Origin: Candidatus Bipolaricaulota bacterium
Lineage (GTDB): Bacteria; Bipolaricaulota; Bipolaricaulia; Bipolaricaulales; Bipolaricaulaceae
DNA: 52,601 nucleotides
Direction of reading: 5' to 3'
Assembly (NCBI GenBank): GCA_014361015.1
Contig: JACIWJ010000004.1
Span: 1 to 52,601 of the forward strand
The stretch's first letter is position 1. Every line of letters starts with the position of its first letter. Position numbers and translations under genes: made by a program. Below are positions 32,934-41,818 of the stretch, in pieces. The notes under the pieces are model-generated. The model worked only from the letters and a program-made list of their open reading frames with translations, was not told the DNA's origin and did not search any database.

Positions 32934-33710
32934 ATGCAGAGCGATCAGGTGAGAAAGGCCGTACGAGAAGGGTACGCCCGCCGCGCGCAGGGTGGAACCT
33001 CGTGCTGCTCCGGAGTGGGTTGCTGCGGCACTCCAACGTCGACGAGCGAAGCGATCGGGTACACCGCGGACGAGCTGCGCTCCATCCCCGCGGGGGCCGA
33101 CCTCGGGCTGGGTTGCGGGAACCCCACCTCGCTCGCCGGCCTCAAGGAAGGTGAGGCGGTGCTCGACCTCGGTTCCGGGGCCGGGATCGACTGCTTCCTC
33201 GCGGCGCGGATCGTGGGCGAGGCGGGGCACGTCATCGGCGTGGACATGACCCCGGAGATGGTGGACCGCGCCCGCGAAAACGCCCGCACGTACCAGTTCG
33301 AGAACGTCGAGTTCCGCCTGGGCGAGATCGAACACCTCCCCGTGGCCGACGCCGCGGTGGACGTCGTGATCTCCAACTGCGTGATCAACCTCTCCCCGGA
33401 CAAGCCCCGCGTGTTCCGCGAGGCGTACCGCGTCCTCCGACCCGGCGGGCGGATGGTCGTCTCCGATCTCGTCCTCCGGCGCGAGCTGCCCGACGAGGTT
33501 CGGTCCTCGCTCGAGGCCTACGTGGCGTGCGTGGCCGGGGCCGCGCGGAAGGACGACTACCTGGCGATGATCCGCGCCGCGGGGTTCGAGGGCATCCGCG
33601 TCCTGAAGGAAGCTCCTGCCGACGCCGCCCTCCCCGGCACCGCCGACGGGGACGGGGTGCCGGCCATCGTGAGCCTCACCCTGGAGGCGACGAAGCCCAC
33701 AACTGGGTAA
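32934..33710 (+). CDS. arsM: Arsenite S-adenosylmethionine methyltransferase
   Basis: 258 residues. The SAM-binding motif is AVLDLGSGAGIDCFLAARIV (about 75-94) and EYLP-type region RLGEIEHLPVADAAVDVVIS. The arsenic-binding cysteines typical of ArsM are present: the N-terminal CCSGVGCCG (24-32), Cys in ISNCVINLSPDKP, and Cys in YVACVAGAA. It methylates arsenite to mono-, di- and trimethylated forms. ATG at 32934 has CGGAGGA upstream. No arsR, arsB or arsC is adjacent. Confidence 0.92.
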   Translation: MQSDQVRKAVREGYARRAQGGTSCCSGVGCCGTPTSTSEAIGYTADELRSIPAGADLGLGCGNPTSLAGLKEGEAVLDLGSGAGIDCFLAARIVGEAGHVIGVDMTPEMVDRARENARTYQFENVEFRLGEIEHLPVADAAVDVVISNCVINLSPDKPRVFREAYRVLRPGGRMVVSDLVLRRELPDEVRSSLEAYVACVAGAARKDDYLAMIRAAGFEGIRVLKEAPADAALPGTADGDGVPAIVSLTLEATKPTTG

Positions 33711-33722
33711 GTCAACGGCCAG

Positions 33723-33728
33723 TACAAT
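33723..33728 (+). promoter_or_regulatory. -10 box of the phosphotransferase gene (leaderless)
   Basis: TACAAT with 7 nt to the ATG at 33736 and no ribosome binding site between. Confidence 0.5.
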
Positions 33729-33735
33729 CGTCACC

Positions 33736-34542
33736 ATGCCTGCCCCTTTCCACATGGGCCCCCGCCTCGCTGAGGGTCGCACCGCGGAGATCTTCCGCCT
33801 GGAGGGGGGCCAGGTGCTCAAGCTCTTCCGTCCCGGGTGGGGCGAGGGCGACGCCCGGTATGAAGCGGACAAGGCAGAGGCCGTCCACGCTGCGGGTCTG
33901 CCCGTCCCCGCGGTGCACGGAGTGACCCAGGCAAACGGGCGATTCGGGATCGTCTACGAGGAGATCATCGGACGGCCGCTCATGGAGTCCCTCCAGCGAC
34001 GACCGTGGGCGGTTCGCGAGACGGCCCGGTTCTTGGCCGATCTCCATCTCCAGTTACACAGGGCCCGGATTCCCGCGCTGCCGCGCGTCACTGACCGCCT
34101 GACCCGCGCGATCGAGCGCGCTCCCGGGGTTGCTGAGGAACAGCGGGCGCTGCTTCTCGCCCTTCTCGATCGCCTCTCGGTGGGTGATGCCGTGTGTCAC
34201 GGCGACTTCCACCCCGGGAACGTCTTCCTGACCGAACGAGGACCGATCGTTCTCGATTGGATGGACGCGACGCAGGGGAATCCTCTCGCCGACGTCGCAC
34301 GGACCGCGGTTCTCTTCCGGGCGGCGGTGTTCCCGGGAGACCTGCCGGGCCGCCGGATGGTCGAGCTTGTCCGGCATTCCTTCCGCCGGGCCTACCTGCG
34401 TCGCTACCTCGCCAAGACGCCCGCCCCGCCTGGGCAGCTCGATACCTGGCTGGCCGTGGCCGCCGGCGCCCGCCTCGCTGAGCGCATCCCCGGCGAGGAG
34501 AAGCGGCTGCTGGGCCTCGTCGCAGCCGGCCTCCACGGCTGA
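33736..34542 (+). CDS. Aminoglycoside phosphotransferase/choline kinase-family protein
   Basis: 268 residues with a protein-kinase-like fold. The N-lobe has GRTAEIFRLEGGQVLKLFRP with the ATP-binding Lys (about 28). The catalytic loop is VCHGDFHPGNVFLTERGPIV (Brenner motif, about 154-173), followed by the metal-binding LDWMDATQGNPLADVARTAV. Members phosphorylate small molecules; the substrate cannot be told, and drug resistance should not be assumed. Confidence 0.85.
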   Translation: MPAPFHMGPRLAEGRTAEIFRLEGGQVLKLFRPGWGEGDARYEADKAEAVHAAGLPVPAVHGVTQANGRFGIVYEEIIGRPLMESLQRRPWAVRETARFLADLHLQLHRARIPALPRVTDRLTRAIERAPGVAEEQRALLLALLDRLSVGDAVCHGDFHPGNVFLTERGPIVLDWMDATQGNPLADVARTAVLFRAAVFPGDLPGRRMVELVRHSFRRAYLRRYLAKTPAPPGQLDTWLAVAAGARLAERIPGEEKRLLGLVAAGLHG

Positions 34543-34993
34543 TAGCGACAATCCCCAACGCACTCGGGGAACGAGCCACTCGCCCGCTTAGGACTGCCCA
34601 GACCCAGGCACGGAACGTAACCTGGCCACCCGACCTCTCAACGCTGAACGTAGTGACTCACGGCAAGTGCGGGACACACCGAGGAGCTCTCGGTGGGACC
34701 GACGGAGTCGCGTGCATACACAGACAGGGTCTTGGTTAGCCCCTCCTCTCTTCAGCCTCGACGGACAGGCCGAGGGAGTCCTCAGGCGATGCGCGCCCCC
34801 CAGAGGCCGGAGCGGCTCGACTGACCCAGGCTCCCCCGTGGTGCCACATCAGCCCCTCACAAGGCCCTTGTTGCCTTCTGTCCTACGGTTCTTCCTGGTT
34901 ACGGCTTCAAAGTCGGGGCTGAAACCCTGTAGCGCACGCATGTCCCACTGTAGGACTTCTCCTCACCATGCGCACGAAGTCACGGCGTCGTGT
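34543..34993. other. Intergenic region without a supportable gene
   Basis: About 450 bases. A small hairpin-capable ACCGAGGAGCTCTCGGT lies near 34677. Composition looks less codon-like than its surroundings. I see no protein, RNA or insertion sequence here; it may be a decayed gene. Confidence 0.5.
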
Positions 34994-35257
34994 CTAGTAA
35001 AGCAGCTCCGACATCATTGCTCCCCAGAGCAACACGCCGACAACGGACAAGACGATGGTCACGATCCCCAGGACGAGGCCAGCGATGGCCATCCCCCGGG
35101 TGCGCGACTTCATCCCCAGCGCCCCGAACACAATGGCCAGGATGCTGGAGATGAATCCAAGGAAGGGCACAATCCACCATCCCAGAGCCACACCCACGAT
35201 ACCCAACACGAGAGCTGTGATCCCATACCCTCCCGGCCGTTCGGTTCCGTTTGTCAT
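34994..35257 (-). CDS. DUF4190-like small membrane protein
   Basis: 87 residues with two hydrophobic segments: GITALVLGIVGVALGWWIVP and MAIAGLVLGIVTIVLSVVGV, the paired GxxALVLGI pattern of DUF4190 proteins. The short loop (GALGMKSRTRG) is basic and likely cytoplasmic. ATG at 35257 is preceded by GAGAAGAAG and a good promoter at 35309-35338. Function unknown. Confidence 0.78.
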   Translation of the reverse strand: MTNGTERPGGYGITALVLGIVGVALGWWIVPFLGFISSILAIVFGALGMKSRTRGMAIAGLVLGIVTIVLSVVGVLLWGAMMSELLY

Positions 35258-35308
35258 CTTCTTCTCACCCCATTGGGAGCGGTGCTCTCCCTTGCTCCCG
35301 GTGAGCGT

Positions 35309-35338
35309 AGTATAGAGATCGAGCCCCTCCCCTGACAA
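35309..35338 (-). promoter_or_regulatory. Promoter of the DUF4190-like gene
   Basis: On the minus strand: TTGTCA (35333-35338), 18 nt spacer, TATACT (35309-35314). Confidence 0.6.
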
Positions 35339-35349
35339 ACGGGGCCCGC

Positions 35350-35916
35350 CTACACGAACGACGCCACGAAGTAGGAGAGGCCAACGAGGAACACCGGGAG
35401 ATACAGAAGGAGCAGCCGCCACTTCTTGAAGATCACCGCGAGCGAGGCCACCGCTGCCGACACGTTGAAGATGAGCGCCGCTGTGGACCGGAAGTCCGAC
35501 CTCCGACCATGCTCCGCGGCTTGGGCGAGTGCTTCCTCGTAGCTTGCGTAGTACCTCTCGGAACGGTCCTTCCACTCGGCGGCGTCCTGCGTGCGGGTCT
35601 GGGAGATCGCGAGCGATTGGTCCCCCATGCCCTCCAAGAACGCTTTCAAGTCTGGGTCTCCCGCAGCTTCGGCCTGAGCGAAGAACATCGCCCCCTGGGT
35701 GAGGTAGGTCTGGGCCTGGACGAGGGCGTTCGAGGCCTCGGTGAGCGCTTCGAGGCGCAGGATCATGATCCCAAGCGCCGCAGTCCTCTGATCGCTCGCC
35801 TGCCCGCCCGCCTTCCCGGCTGAGATCCACGACATCGAGGCAAACACCGTGGACATTGTGACAAGGAGCGCAGCCACGGTGGTGATCTCCCCTACTCGTA
35901 CACACAGCCTGCGCAT
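35350..35916 (-). CDS. DUF4337-like membrane protein
   Basis: 188 residues. An N-terminal helix (about 12-30), a long helical and partly coiled middle (ALTEASNALVQAQTYLTQGA, AEWKDRSERYYASYEEALAQ) and two C-terminal hydrophobic helices. The arrangement resembles DUF4337/DUF4407-like proteins with an extramembrane coiled region. Function unknown. It ends 12 nt before the promoter of the neighbouring DUF4190-like gene. Confidence 0.7.
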   Translation of the reverse strand: MRRLCVRVGEITTVAALLVTMSTVFASMSWISAGKAGGQASDQRTAALGIMILRLEALTEASNALVQAQTYLTQGAMFFAQAEAAGDPDLKAFLEGMGDQSLAISQTRTQDAAEWKDRSERYYASYEEALAQAAEHGRRSDFRSTAALIFNVSAAVASLAVIFKKWRLLLLYLPVFLVGLSYFVASFV

Positions 35917-36028
35917 CGTCGCCCCGCACTCTACAGCTCGCGTCGGGACAGGTCAACACCGACCTCCCGCAGAGAGTCGAGGAGCAGATCCCCCCGGAAC
36001 GCGTCGCGGATCCCAGCCCGTACCTTGC

Positions 36029-37215
36029 TCACTGCGGAGCACGGGAGCAGGTAGTGGCCTCCACCACCGCGCGGGGCGATGCGCAGGCTACACCCATCCG
36101 CGCGAGAGGCCGGCTGCTCCACCGCGTCGCTCGATGAAGCTCCTCCTGCCGGAACAAGAACCGTTTTGGATTGGTGGAGCAGAAGGCGTGCTTCTCCTCT
36201 GGGGTGAGGGCGGGGGTGGAAGAGAAGGGGCCGAGGTACCCGTTGTAGGAGCCCATCCACATCAGGTTCACGGCGAAATCCGTGCCGAAGAGGATCCTGC
36301 TCCTCAGCTTCTCGCTGTCCACGGCAAGGAGGCGGTGGAGCAGCTCGACCTTTGCCATCGCGTCGCAGTTCCCTTCGGGTCACGGATCGAACCCCAGCGG
36401 CGGGGAGACCTCGATCCCGGCGAAGAAATGGCTCCCCATGCGCTCGATGTGGCCGTCGAAATTCCCGAGGCGCGCGGAAGTCCTCCCAGCGGCCCGTGTA
36501 CTCCCCGAAGTACTTCTCCAGGAGGTCACCGACCCTCTCCCTCGTGTGGTTCGCCGGGTTGAGCCCGAGGAACGGGTAGATCTCGAACACCTGGCGCGTC
36601 TTAGCGCCCAGCGCGGGGTATTTCTCGGCAAGCGCCGGGCTCGACTCGGTCCCGACGTAGTCCCGGATGCCGCGGAACAGGTCCACCACCTGCTCCACGA
36701 TCGGCCGGTCGCCAGGAATGTCGTAGCGGATCCACTTCTTGGCGTCCTCGGCTCCCCGCGGGGTTCGGCTCTTGTAGCCGAAGTCCATCATCAGCGGGGT
36801 GAGGACGACCCTTGCGTAGCGCTCGCTGCCGACGTGCAGGCCCTCGTCGTGCAGCAGTGGAGAGTCCGGGTCGCGGAGGCAGTTCTCCAGGAGCAGGAAC
36901 AAGCTGCCGATGTCGTTCTTCATGACGAAGAGTAGGTTCACAAGCCTGCCCGCTAACCGCTTGAGCCCGTGGAAGAGCATGAGGATCAGGCAGCGCACGC
37001 CCTGGCGCACTGGGGGAAGGACGTACACCAACAGACGATTCCCAGCGCTCCAAGCACAAGGCCGACGCAGGCAAACACCGGTAGCCGCACAGACGGCGCC
37101 AGGTCAGCAAGCCTCGGGGTAGCTCGCGAACCAGGCGCCACGCGAAGGCCGAGAACGACGGATGGCCCAGGTTGAACGCGTGCCGATGAGCGTCAAAGGA
37201 GTTTTTCTCCTCCAT
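36029..37215 (-). pseudogene. Decayed amidohydrolase-family gene
   Basis: A TIM-barrel metal-dependent hydrolase in pieces. The start reads EEKNSFDAHRHAFNLGHPSF, with an HxH metal motif, from ATG at 37215. A frameshift leads to FVMKNDIGSLFLLLENCLRD and VVLTPLMMDFGYKS up to about LEKYFGEYTGRWEDF. A second frameshift gives NFDGHIERMGSHFFAGIEVS then LGFDP, a TGA stop, and in the same frame EGNCDAMAKVELLHRL. This runs directly into SEKLRSRILFGTDFAVNLMW, which is the C-terminal metal-site region, so roughly the middle third of the barrel is deleted. Non-functional. Confidence 0.75.
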
Positions 37216-37457
37216 GGTCAATCCTCCGTCTCCAGCTCCACCACAAGGAGGTTGGAGACGTAAGGCGTCCCCACGCGCGTCGGGATGGACCGCAACCGTA
37301 AGGAGCGGAGACCGGCCTCCGGCGATGGGTCCGCGGGGGGCGAGCCCCCCTCGGCGTCGTCTCACCACGACCGGAACGTGCTGGTCCCGCAGTGAGGGTT
37401 CCCGCCTCCCCCCCGACCGGGTAAGCTTGGGCCCCGGGACACGAAAGGAGGTCGTCC

Positions 37458-38210
37458 ATGGATCCCATCGAGAACGGCCGGCGGCTCCTCAAGGCCACTG
37501 CCTGGGCGCGAGCCCACGAGATCGAGACCGACCAGAAGCGGGGTCTCCCCCACCCGCCTCTGCAGAAACCCGCTCCGGAAGGTGTACCCCTGATCGACCT
37601 TCCTGATCCGAAGACCATCCAGGTGAGCCCGGTGTCCGTTGCAGACGCCATCGGACGTCGCCGCAGCCACCGCCGGTTCGCGCCGGATCCCCTCTCCCTG
37701 GAGGAGCTGACGTTCCTCCTGTGGGCCACGCAAGGCGTGCAGCGGGTGGTCCGCGATGGCGTGGCCAGCTTGCGCACCGTGCCCTCGGCCGGGGCCCGCC
37801 ACCCGTTCGAGACGTCCCTCATCGTGAACCGCGTCACGGGCCTCGAGCCGGGCTTGTACCGGTACCTTGCCCTCGATCACGCGCTCGCGTTCCTGCGCGC
37901 GGACCAGGGCCTCCCGGCCCAGGTCGTCGAGGGGTGCCTGGGGCAGGAGTTCGTGGGCCAGGGGGCCGTCGTGTTCGCGTGGACGGTCGTCCCGTACCGC
38001 ACCGAGTGGCGGTACAGCACGTTCTCGCACAAGGTGATCGCCATCGACGCCGGCCACGTGTGCCAGAACCTGTACCTGGCCTGCGAGGCGATCGGCGCCG
38101 GCACGTGCGGGGTCGGGGCCTACCACCAGGAGAAGATGGACGCCCTCCTCGGGGTGGACGGGGAGGACGAGTTCACGATCTACGTTGCCCCCGTGGGAAG
38201 GGTCAAGTAG
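37458..38210 (+). CDS. SagB-type nitroreductase-fold oxidoreductase
   Basis: 250 residues. The FMN-binding ADAIGRRRSHRRFAPDPLSL (about 62-81) and RTVPSAGARHPFETSLIVNR (about 114-133) are typical of SagB/ThcOx dehydrogenases, as is DAGHVCQNLYLACEAIGAGT. SagB proteins oxidise azoline rings in some peptide natural products, but no cyclodehydratase or precursor is nearby, so a general reductase role is more likely. Strong ribosome binding site AAAGGAGG before the ATG at 37458. Confidence 0.88.
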   Translation: MDPIENGRRLLKATAWARAHEIETDQKRGLPHPPLQKPAPEGVPLIDLPDPKTIQVSPVSVADAIGRRRSHRRFAPDPLSLEELTFLLWATQGVQRVVRDGVASLRTVPSAGARHPFETSLIVNRVTGLEPGLYRYLALDHALAFLRADQGLPAQVVEGCLGQEFVGQGAVVFAWTVVPYRTEWRYSTFSHKVIAIDAGHVCQNLYLACEAIGAGTCGVGAYHQEKMDALLGVDGEDEFTIYVAPVGRVK

Positions 38211-38329
38211 GGACCGTCGGTCTGAACGCCTGGCAGCGGGATACTCCTCCACCGCCGACAACGCGCAGCGGGCAGAGGGTGAACGGGTAGCCCCAACCCC
38301 TTGTCGCCGGACGTCCTCGCGCCGGCCTG

Positions 38330-39112
38330 CTAAGCCCGCGCGGCGACCCACACCTGCTCGCGCCCGGAGCGGAACGGCCCACGGGCGAAGTCGCCGTACA
38401 GCGCCTCGACCCGGAACCCGGAGAGCTCCAGAAGATGCTGCATCTCGTAGCGAAACAGGTAGCGGAGAACGAGGGGATTGAACCGCTTGGCGACGACGTT
38501 CCCGCCCTCATCGAGCTCCTCGAACACGAAGTACTGGCGGAGGGTCTGCTCCTCGGTCTGGTACTCACGGGTGTCCCAGACGAGGACGCGGCGCCCGGTC
38601 GCGGGGTCGGTGAACTCGCTGTCGAGCTTGAGCGCCGAACCGAGGGAGGTACGGTGGGCAACGATCATCTCCAGGCTGGGGTCGAAGACGTTCAGAACGA
38701 GCCTGCCCCCTGCGACGAGGTGGTCGCGGATAGAGCGCAAGGCTCGCTTCTGGTCCTCGACGGTGAGGAGGTGAAGGAACGCCCGGTACGGGATCATGAC
38801 GAGGGTGAACCCCCGGCCGAGGGCGAAGTCGCGCATGTCGCCCTCGACGAGGCTGATCCGCTCCTGCACGTCGCGAGGGAGCTGGGCGACCTTCTCCCGG
38901 GCCACGGCGAGCATGGACGGGGCCCGATCGAGCCCCACGATCTCCACACCCGCTTGGGCGACGGGGATGAGGATCCGCCCCGTCCCGCACCCCAGTTCGA
39001 GCACCGGCGACCCCGCCTTGCGGGCCTCTTCCACGTAGAACGCCACGTCGCCGGGTACGCCCGTCGAGTAATAGTCGTAGTACAGCGCGTCCTGTCGGTC
39101 GTACTCGTCCAT
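38330..39112 (-). CDS. Class I SAM-dependent methyltransferase
   Basis: 260 residues. Motif I VLELGCGTGRILIPVAQAGV (about 37-56), motif II VEIVGLDRAPSMLAVAREKV, and LVMIPYRAFLHLLTVEDQKR in the motif IV region. The acceptor is unknown. Start ATG at 39112 has AAGGAGGG upstream. Its promoter region overlaps that of the divergent znuA gene, 47 bp away. Confidence 0.85.
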   Translation of the reverse strand: MDEYDRQDALYYDYYSTGVPGDVAFYVEEARKAGSPVLELGCGTGRILIPVAQAGVEIVGLDRAPSMLAVAREKVAQLPRDVQERISLVEGDMRDFALGRGFTLVMIPYRAFLHLLTVEDQKRALRSIRDHLVAGGRLVLNVFDPSLEMIVAHRTSLGSALKLDSEFTDPATGRRVLVWDTREYQTEEQTLRQYFVFEELDEGGNVVAKRFNPLVLRYLFRYEMQHLLELSGFRVEALYGDFARGPFRSGREQVWVAARA

Positions 39113-39122
39113 CGCACCCTCC

Positions 39123-39152
39123 TTGCGCCCTCCGCGGGGCCAACGATACACT
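39123..39152 (+). promoter_or_regulatory. Promoter of the zinc ABC operon (leaderless)
   Basis: TTGCGC (39123-39128), 18 nt spacer, TACACT (39147-39152), then 6 nt to the ATG at 39159. A Zur-type palindrome is not evident. Confidence 0.5.
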
Positions 39153-39158
39153 GAACCC

Positions 39159-40046
39159 ATGCCCGCAGCGAAGTGGTTCCTTGGGGCAGTGGCGGTCGCT
39201 TTCTCCGTCACCGTCATCGGGGCCCCGCTCTCCGCCGTGGCGACGACGTCGATCGTGGGCGATGTGGTGAAGGCGATCGGGGGGGAGGAGGTCTCGCTCG
39301 TGGTCCTTTTCCCACCCGGGACGGACCCCCACACGTTCGAGCCCACCCCCCGCGACCTCCGCGCCCTGCACGCGGTCGACGTGGCGTTCATCAACGGGGC
39401 GGGGCTCGAGGAGGGACTGGCCCCGATCTTGACCTCCCCGGAGCTCAGGGGGAAGGTCGTCGACCTCTCGGCCGGGCTTCCCCTGCGCGCGCTGGACGGC
39501 AACGATGATCACGGTGAGGTGGATCCCCACGTGTGGTTCGACCCGCTGCTCGTGGCGGAGTGGACGCGCACGATCGAGATGGTCCTCGGGGCGCTGGACC
39601 CTGACCGGCAAGACACGTTCGCTGCCCGGGCCGCGGCGTACCGGAGTGAGCTGGCCTCCCTCGACGGGTGGATCCAGGCCCAAGTGGCGCTCCTTCCCGC
39701 CGAGCGGCGCGTGCTGGTCACGGACCACCGGGTCCTCGGGTACTTCGCCGCCCGGTACGGGTTCGCGGAGGCGGGGGCGATCGTCTCCGGGTTCAGCACG
39801 CTTGCCGAGCCGTCGGCGCGGGACATGGCCGCCCTCACGGACCGAATCCACGCCTTGGGCGTCCCAGCGGTGTTCGTGTCGGCGGAGTTCAACCCCGACC
39901 TCGCCACGCAGCTCGCCCGCGACACCGGGACCCAGGTGGTGGTCCTGTTCCACGGGTCGCTGTCTGCGCCGGACGGACCGGCCCCGGACTACCTGTCGTT
40001 CATGCGGGAGAACGTGCGGCGGATCGTGGAGGCGCTCCGCGGATGA
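39159..40046 (+). CDS. znuA: Zinc/manganese ABC transporter solute-binding protein
   Basis: 295 residues with a signal peptide (about 1-27). Metal ligands of the cluster A-I family are visible: His58 in GTDPHTFEPTPRD, His124 in EVDPHVWFDP, His in VTDHRVLGYFA, and an acidic residue in FVSAEFNPDLATQLA. The His-rich loop found in zinc-specific members is very short (NDDHGE), so Mn specificity cannot be excluded. The stop overlaps the start of the ATPase gene. Confidence 0.9.
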   Translation: MPAAKWFLGAVAVAFSVTVIGAPLSAVATTSIVGDVVKAIGGEEVSLVVLFPPGTDPHTFEPTPRDLRALHAVDVAFINGAGLEEGLAPILTSPELRGKVVDLSAGLPLRALDGNDDHGEVDPHVWFDPLLVAEWTRTIEMVLGALDPDRQDTFAARAAAYRSELASLDGWIQAQVALLPAERRVLVTDHRVLGYFAARYGFAEAGAIVSGFSTLAEPSARDMAALTDRIHALGVPAVFVSAEFNPDLATQLARDTGTQVVVLFHGSLSAPDGPAPDYLSFMRENVRRIVEALRG

Positions 40047-40879
40047 GGGAGATCCCCACCCACCGCGCGTCGTGCTCGGACCTCCTCCACCGCGAAGGGT
40101 CGGCGGTGGAGGTGCGGACGGTGTCGGTCGTCCGCGCTGGGAAGACAGCGCTCGAGGGGATCACGTTCCACCTCGATCCGGGCGACCTCCTGGCGGTGGT
40201 CGGCCCGAACGGAGCGGGGAAGACGACCCTCCTCCAGGTACTCTCCGGCACGCTCCCCCCCACCTCGGGCGAGGTGCGGATCTTCGGCCACCGCCCGGCG
40301 CGGCACATCTGCATCGCTTACCTCCCGCAGCGGCCGGGGGTGGACTTTCGGTTCCCCGTGACGGTGGCCGACGTAGTGATGATGGGCCGTACGGCGCTCC
40401 TGGGTCCCCTGCGCCGGCCCGGGGGGCCGGATCGGGAACGGGTCGCCGAGGCCCTGTCCCTCGTCGGGATCGCCCCTCTCGCCCGGCGTCCGATCGATCG
40501 CCTCTCCGGCGGGGAGCAGCAGCGGATGTTCATCGCCCGGGCCATCGCCCAGGAGGCGAACGTGCTCCTCCTCGATGAGCCCCTGGCCGGACTCGACGCC
40601 CCGGCCCAGGAGGGGATCTTGGAGCTCCTCGGGCGACTGCGGGCGGAACAGATCACCTCGATCGTCGCCCTCCACGAGCTCGACCTCGCCCAGGCCCACT
40701 TCCCCCTTGCCCTGCTCCTCAACGTGCGCGCGATCGGGTTCGGCCCCCCGGGCGAGGTGTTCACCCCCGTCCGGCTCCGGGAGGCGTACGGCACCGGCCT
40801 GCGCCTCTTCGACACAGCGTCCGGATCGATTGCCCTCAGCGACACATGCTGCGAAGGAGGGGACCACGACCGTCGTTGA
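40043..40879 (+). CDS. znuC: Zinc/manganese ABC transporter ATP-binding protein
   Basis: 278 residues. Walker A GPNGAGKTTLLQVLSGTLPP (about 53-72), signature RLSGGEQQRMFIARAIAQEA, Walker B NVLLLDEPLAGLD and the switch His in SIVALHELDLAQAHF. Start ATG at 40043 overlaps the znuA stop (ATGA). It energises uptake through the permease encoded next. Confidence 0.93.
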   Translation: MREIPTHRASCSDLLHREGSAVEVRTVSVVRAGKTALEGITFHLDPGDLLAVVGPNGAGKTTLLQVLSGTLPPTSGEVRIFGHRPARHICIAYLPQRPGVDFRFPVTVADVVMMGRTALLGPLRRPGGPDRERVAEALSLVGIAPLARRPIDRLSGGEQQRMFIARAIAQEANVLLLDEPLAGLDAPAQEGILELLGRLRAEQITSIVALHELDLAQAHFPLALLLNVRAIGFGPPGEVFTPVRLREAYGTGLRLFDTASGSIALSDTCCEGGDHDRR

Positions 40880-40910
40880 CCTCATCGCCTCCCCGTTCGC
40901 CTACCCGTTC

Positions 40911-41726
40911 ATGGTGCGCGCCCTCCTCGCCGCAGCGGTGGTGGGGGCGACGTGTGCCGTGGTGGGGACGTACGTTGTCCTCCAGGGGATGGCGTTCTTC
41001 GGCGACGCGCTCGCCCACTCGATCCTCCCCGGGGTGGCGGTGGGGTACCTCGTCCACCGGGGGAACCGGGAGCCGATCCTCCTCTGGGCCCTCGGGACGG
41101 CGCTCGTCGCCGCGCTTGGGGTCGGGGCGGTGAGCCGGCGGGGCCGGTTCCGCGAGGACACGGCAATCGGAATCGTGTTCGCGGGGATGTTCGCCCTCGG
41201 GATCGCCCTCATCTCCACCGTGCGCGGGTACGCGGTCGACCTCACTCACTTTCTTTTTGGAAACGTGCTCTCCGTTTCCCCGACCGACCTCGGGCTCACG
41301 GCGGGGATCGGTGGGTTGGTCGTGCTCACGGTCGTCCTCTTCTACAAGGAGTTCCTCATCGTATCGTTCGACCCCACGTTCGCCGCCACGCTGCGGCTGC
41401 GGACGGGTCTGTTCCGGTACCTCCTCTTGCTCCTCATCGCGGTGACGGTGGTCATCGCCCTCAAGGCGGTGGGGGTAGCGCTCGTCCTGGCCATGCTCAT
41501 CACCCCACCGGCGACGGCGTACCTTCTCACGCGACGGATGGCGCGGATGATGGCCCTCGCCGCCGTGTTGGGGGTCCTCTCCGGCGTGGCCGGACTTTAC
41601 CTCTCGTTCTACCTTGGGATCGCGAGCGGGGCGGCGATCGTCCTCGTCGCCACTCTCCTGTTCCTCCTCGCGCTCCTCTTTTCCCCGCGCCGCCAAGGTG
41701 CTCGGGGTCAGATCTTTACTCTTTAG
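40911..41726 (+). CDS. znuB: Zinc/manganese ABC transporter permease
   Basis: At least 271 residues with eight or so hydrophobic helices. MAFFGDALAHSILPGVAVGY (about 31-50) is the ABC-3 permease signature. Homology clearly extends upstream of the first ATG at 40911 (DLIASPFAYPF aligns with the family N-terminus), and a perfect AAGGAGG lies at 40853-40859. Yet no ATG, GTG or TTG exists in frame between them; the nearest candidate is TTG at 40830, before that ribosome binding site. The start is therefore unresolved: ACG/GTC initiation or a base error are both possible. Confidence 0.85.
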   Translation: MVRALLAAAVVGATCAVVGTYVVLQGMAFFGDALAHSILPGVAVGYLVHRGNREPILLWALGTALVAALGVGAVSRRGRFREDTAIGIVFAGMFALGIALISTVRGYAVDLTHFLFGNVLSVSPTDLGLTAGIGGLVVLTVVLFYKEFLIVSFDPTFAATLRLRTGLFRYLLLLLIAVTVVIALKAVGVALVLAMLITPPATAYLLTRRMARMMALAAVLGVLSGVAGLYLSFYLGIASGAAIVLVATLLFLLALLFSPRRQGARGQIFTL

Positions 41727-41818
41727 GTCGACGCCGGTCGCCGGGTCCAGGATTGGAACGGTGAAGGTTTGCCCCCGGGTAGGGCCAGGGGAGCAGGACG
41801 AGGACAATCAGCTCGGCC

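Noticed and set aside
33736-34542. Phosphotransferase as an aminoglycoside resistance gene
   Set aside because: The fold is shared by many small-molecule kinases; nothing in the neighbourhood supports a resistance role.
36371-36385. TGA as a recoded Trp or selenocysteine codon in the amidohydrolase
   Set aside because: It occurs in a gene with frameshifts and a deletion, no SECIS-like hairpin was seen, and TGA serves as an ordinary stop throughout the window.
37458-38210. SagB-type gene as part of a peptide natural product cluster
   Set aside because: No cyclodehydratase, precursor peptide or transporter typical of such clusters is adjacent.
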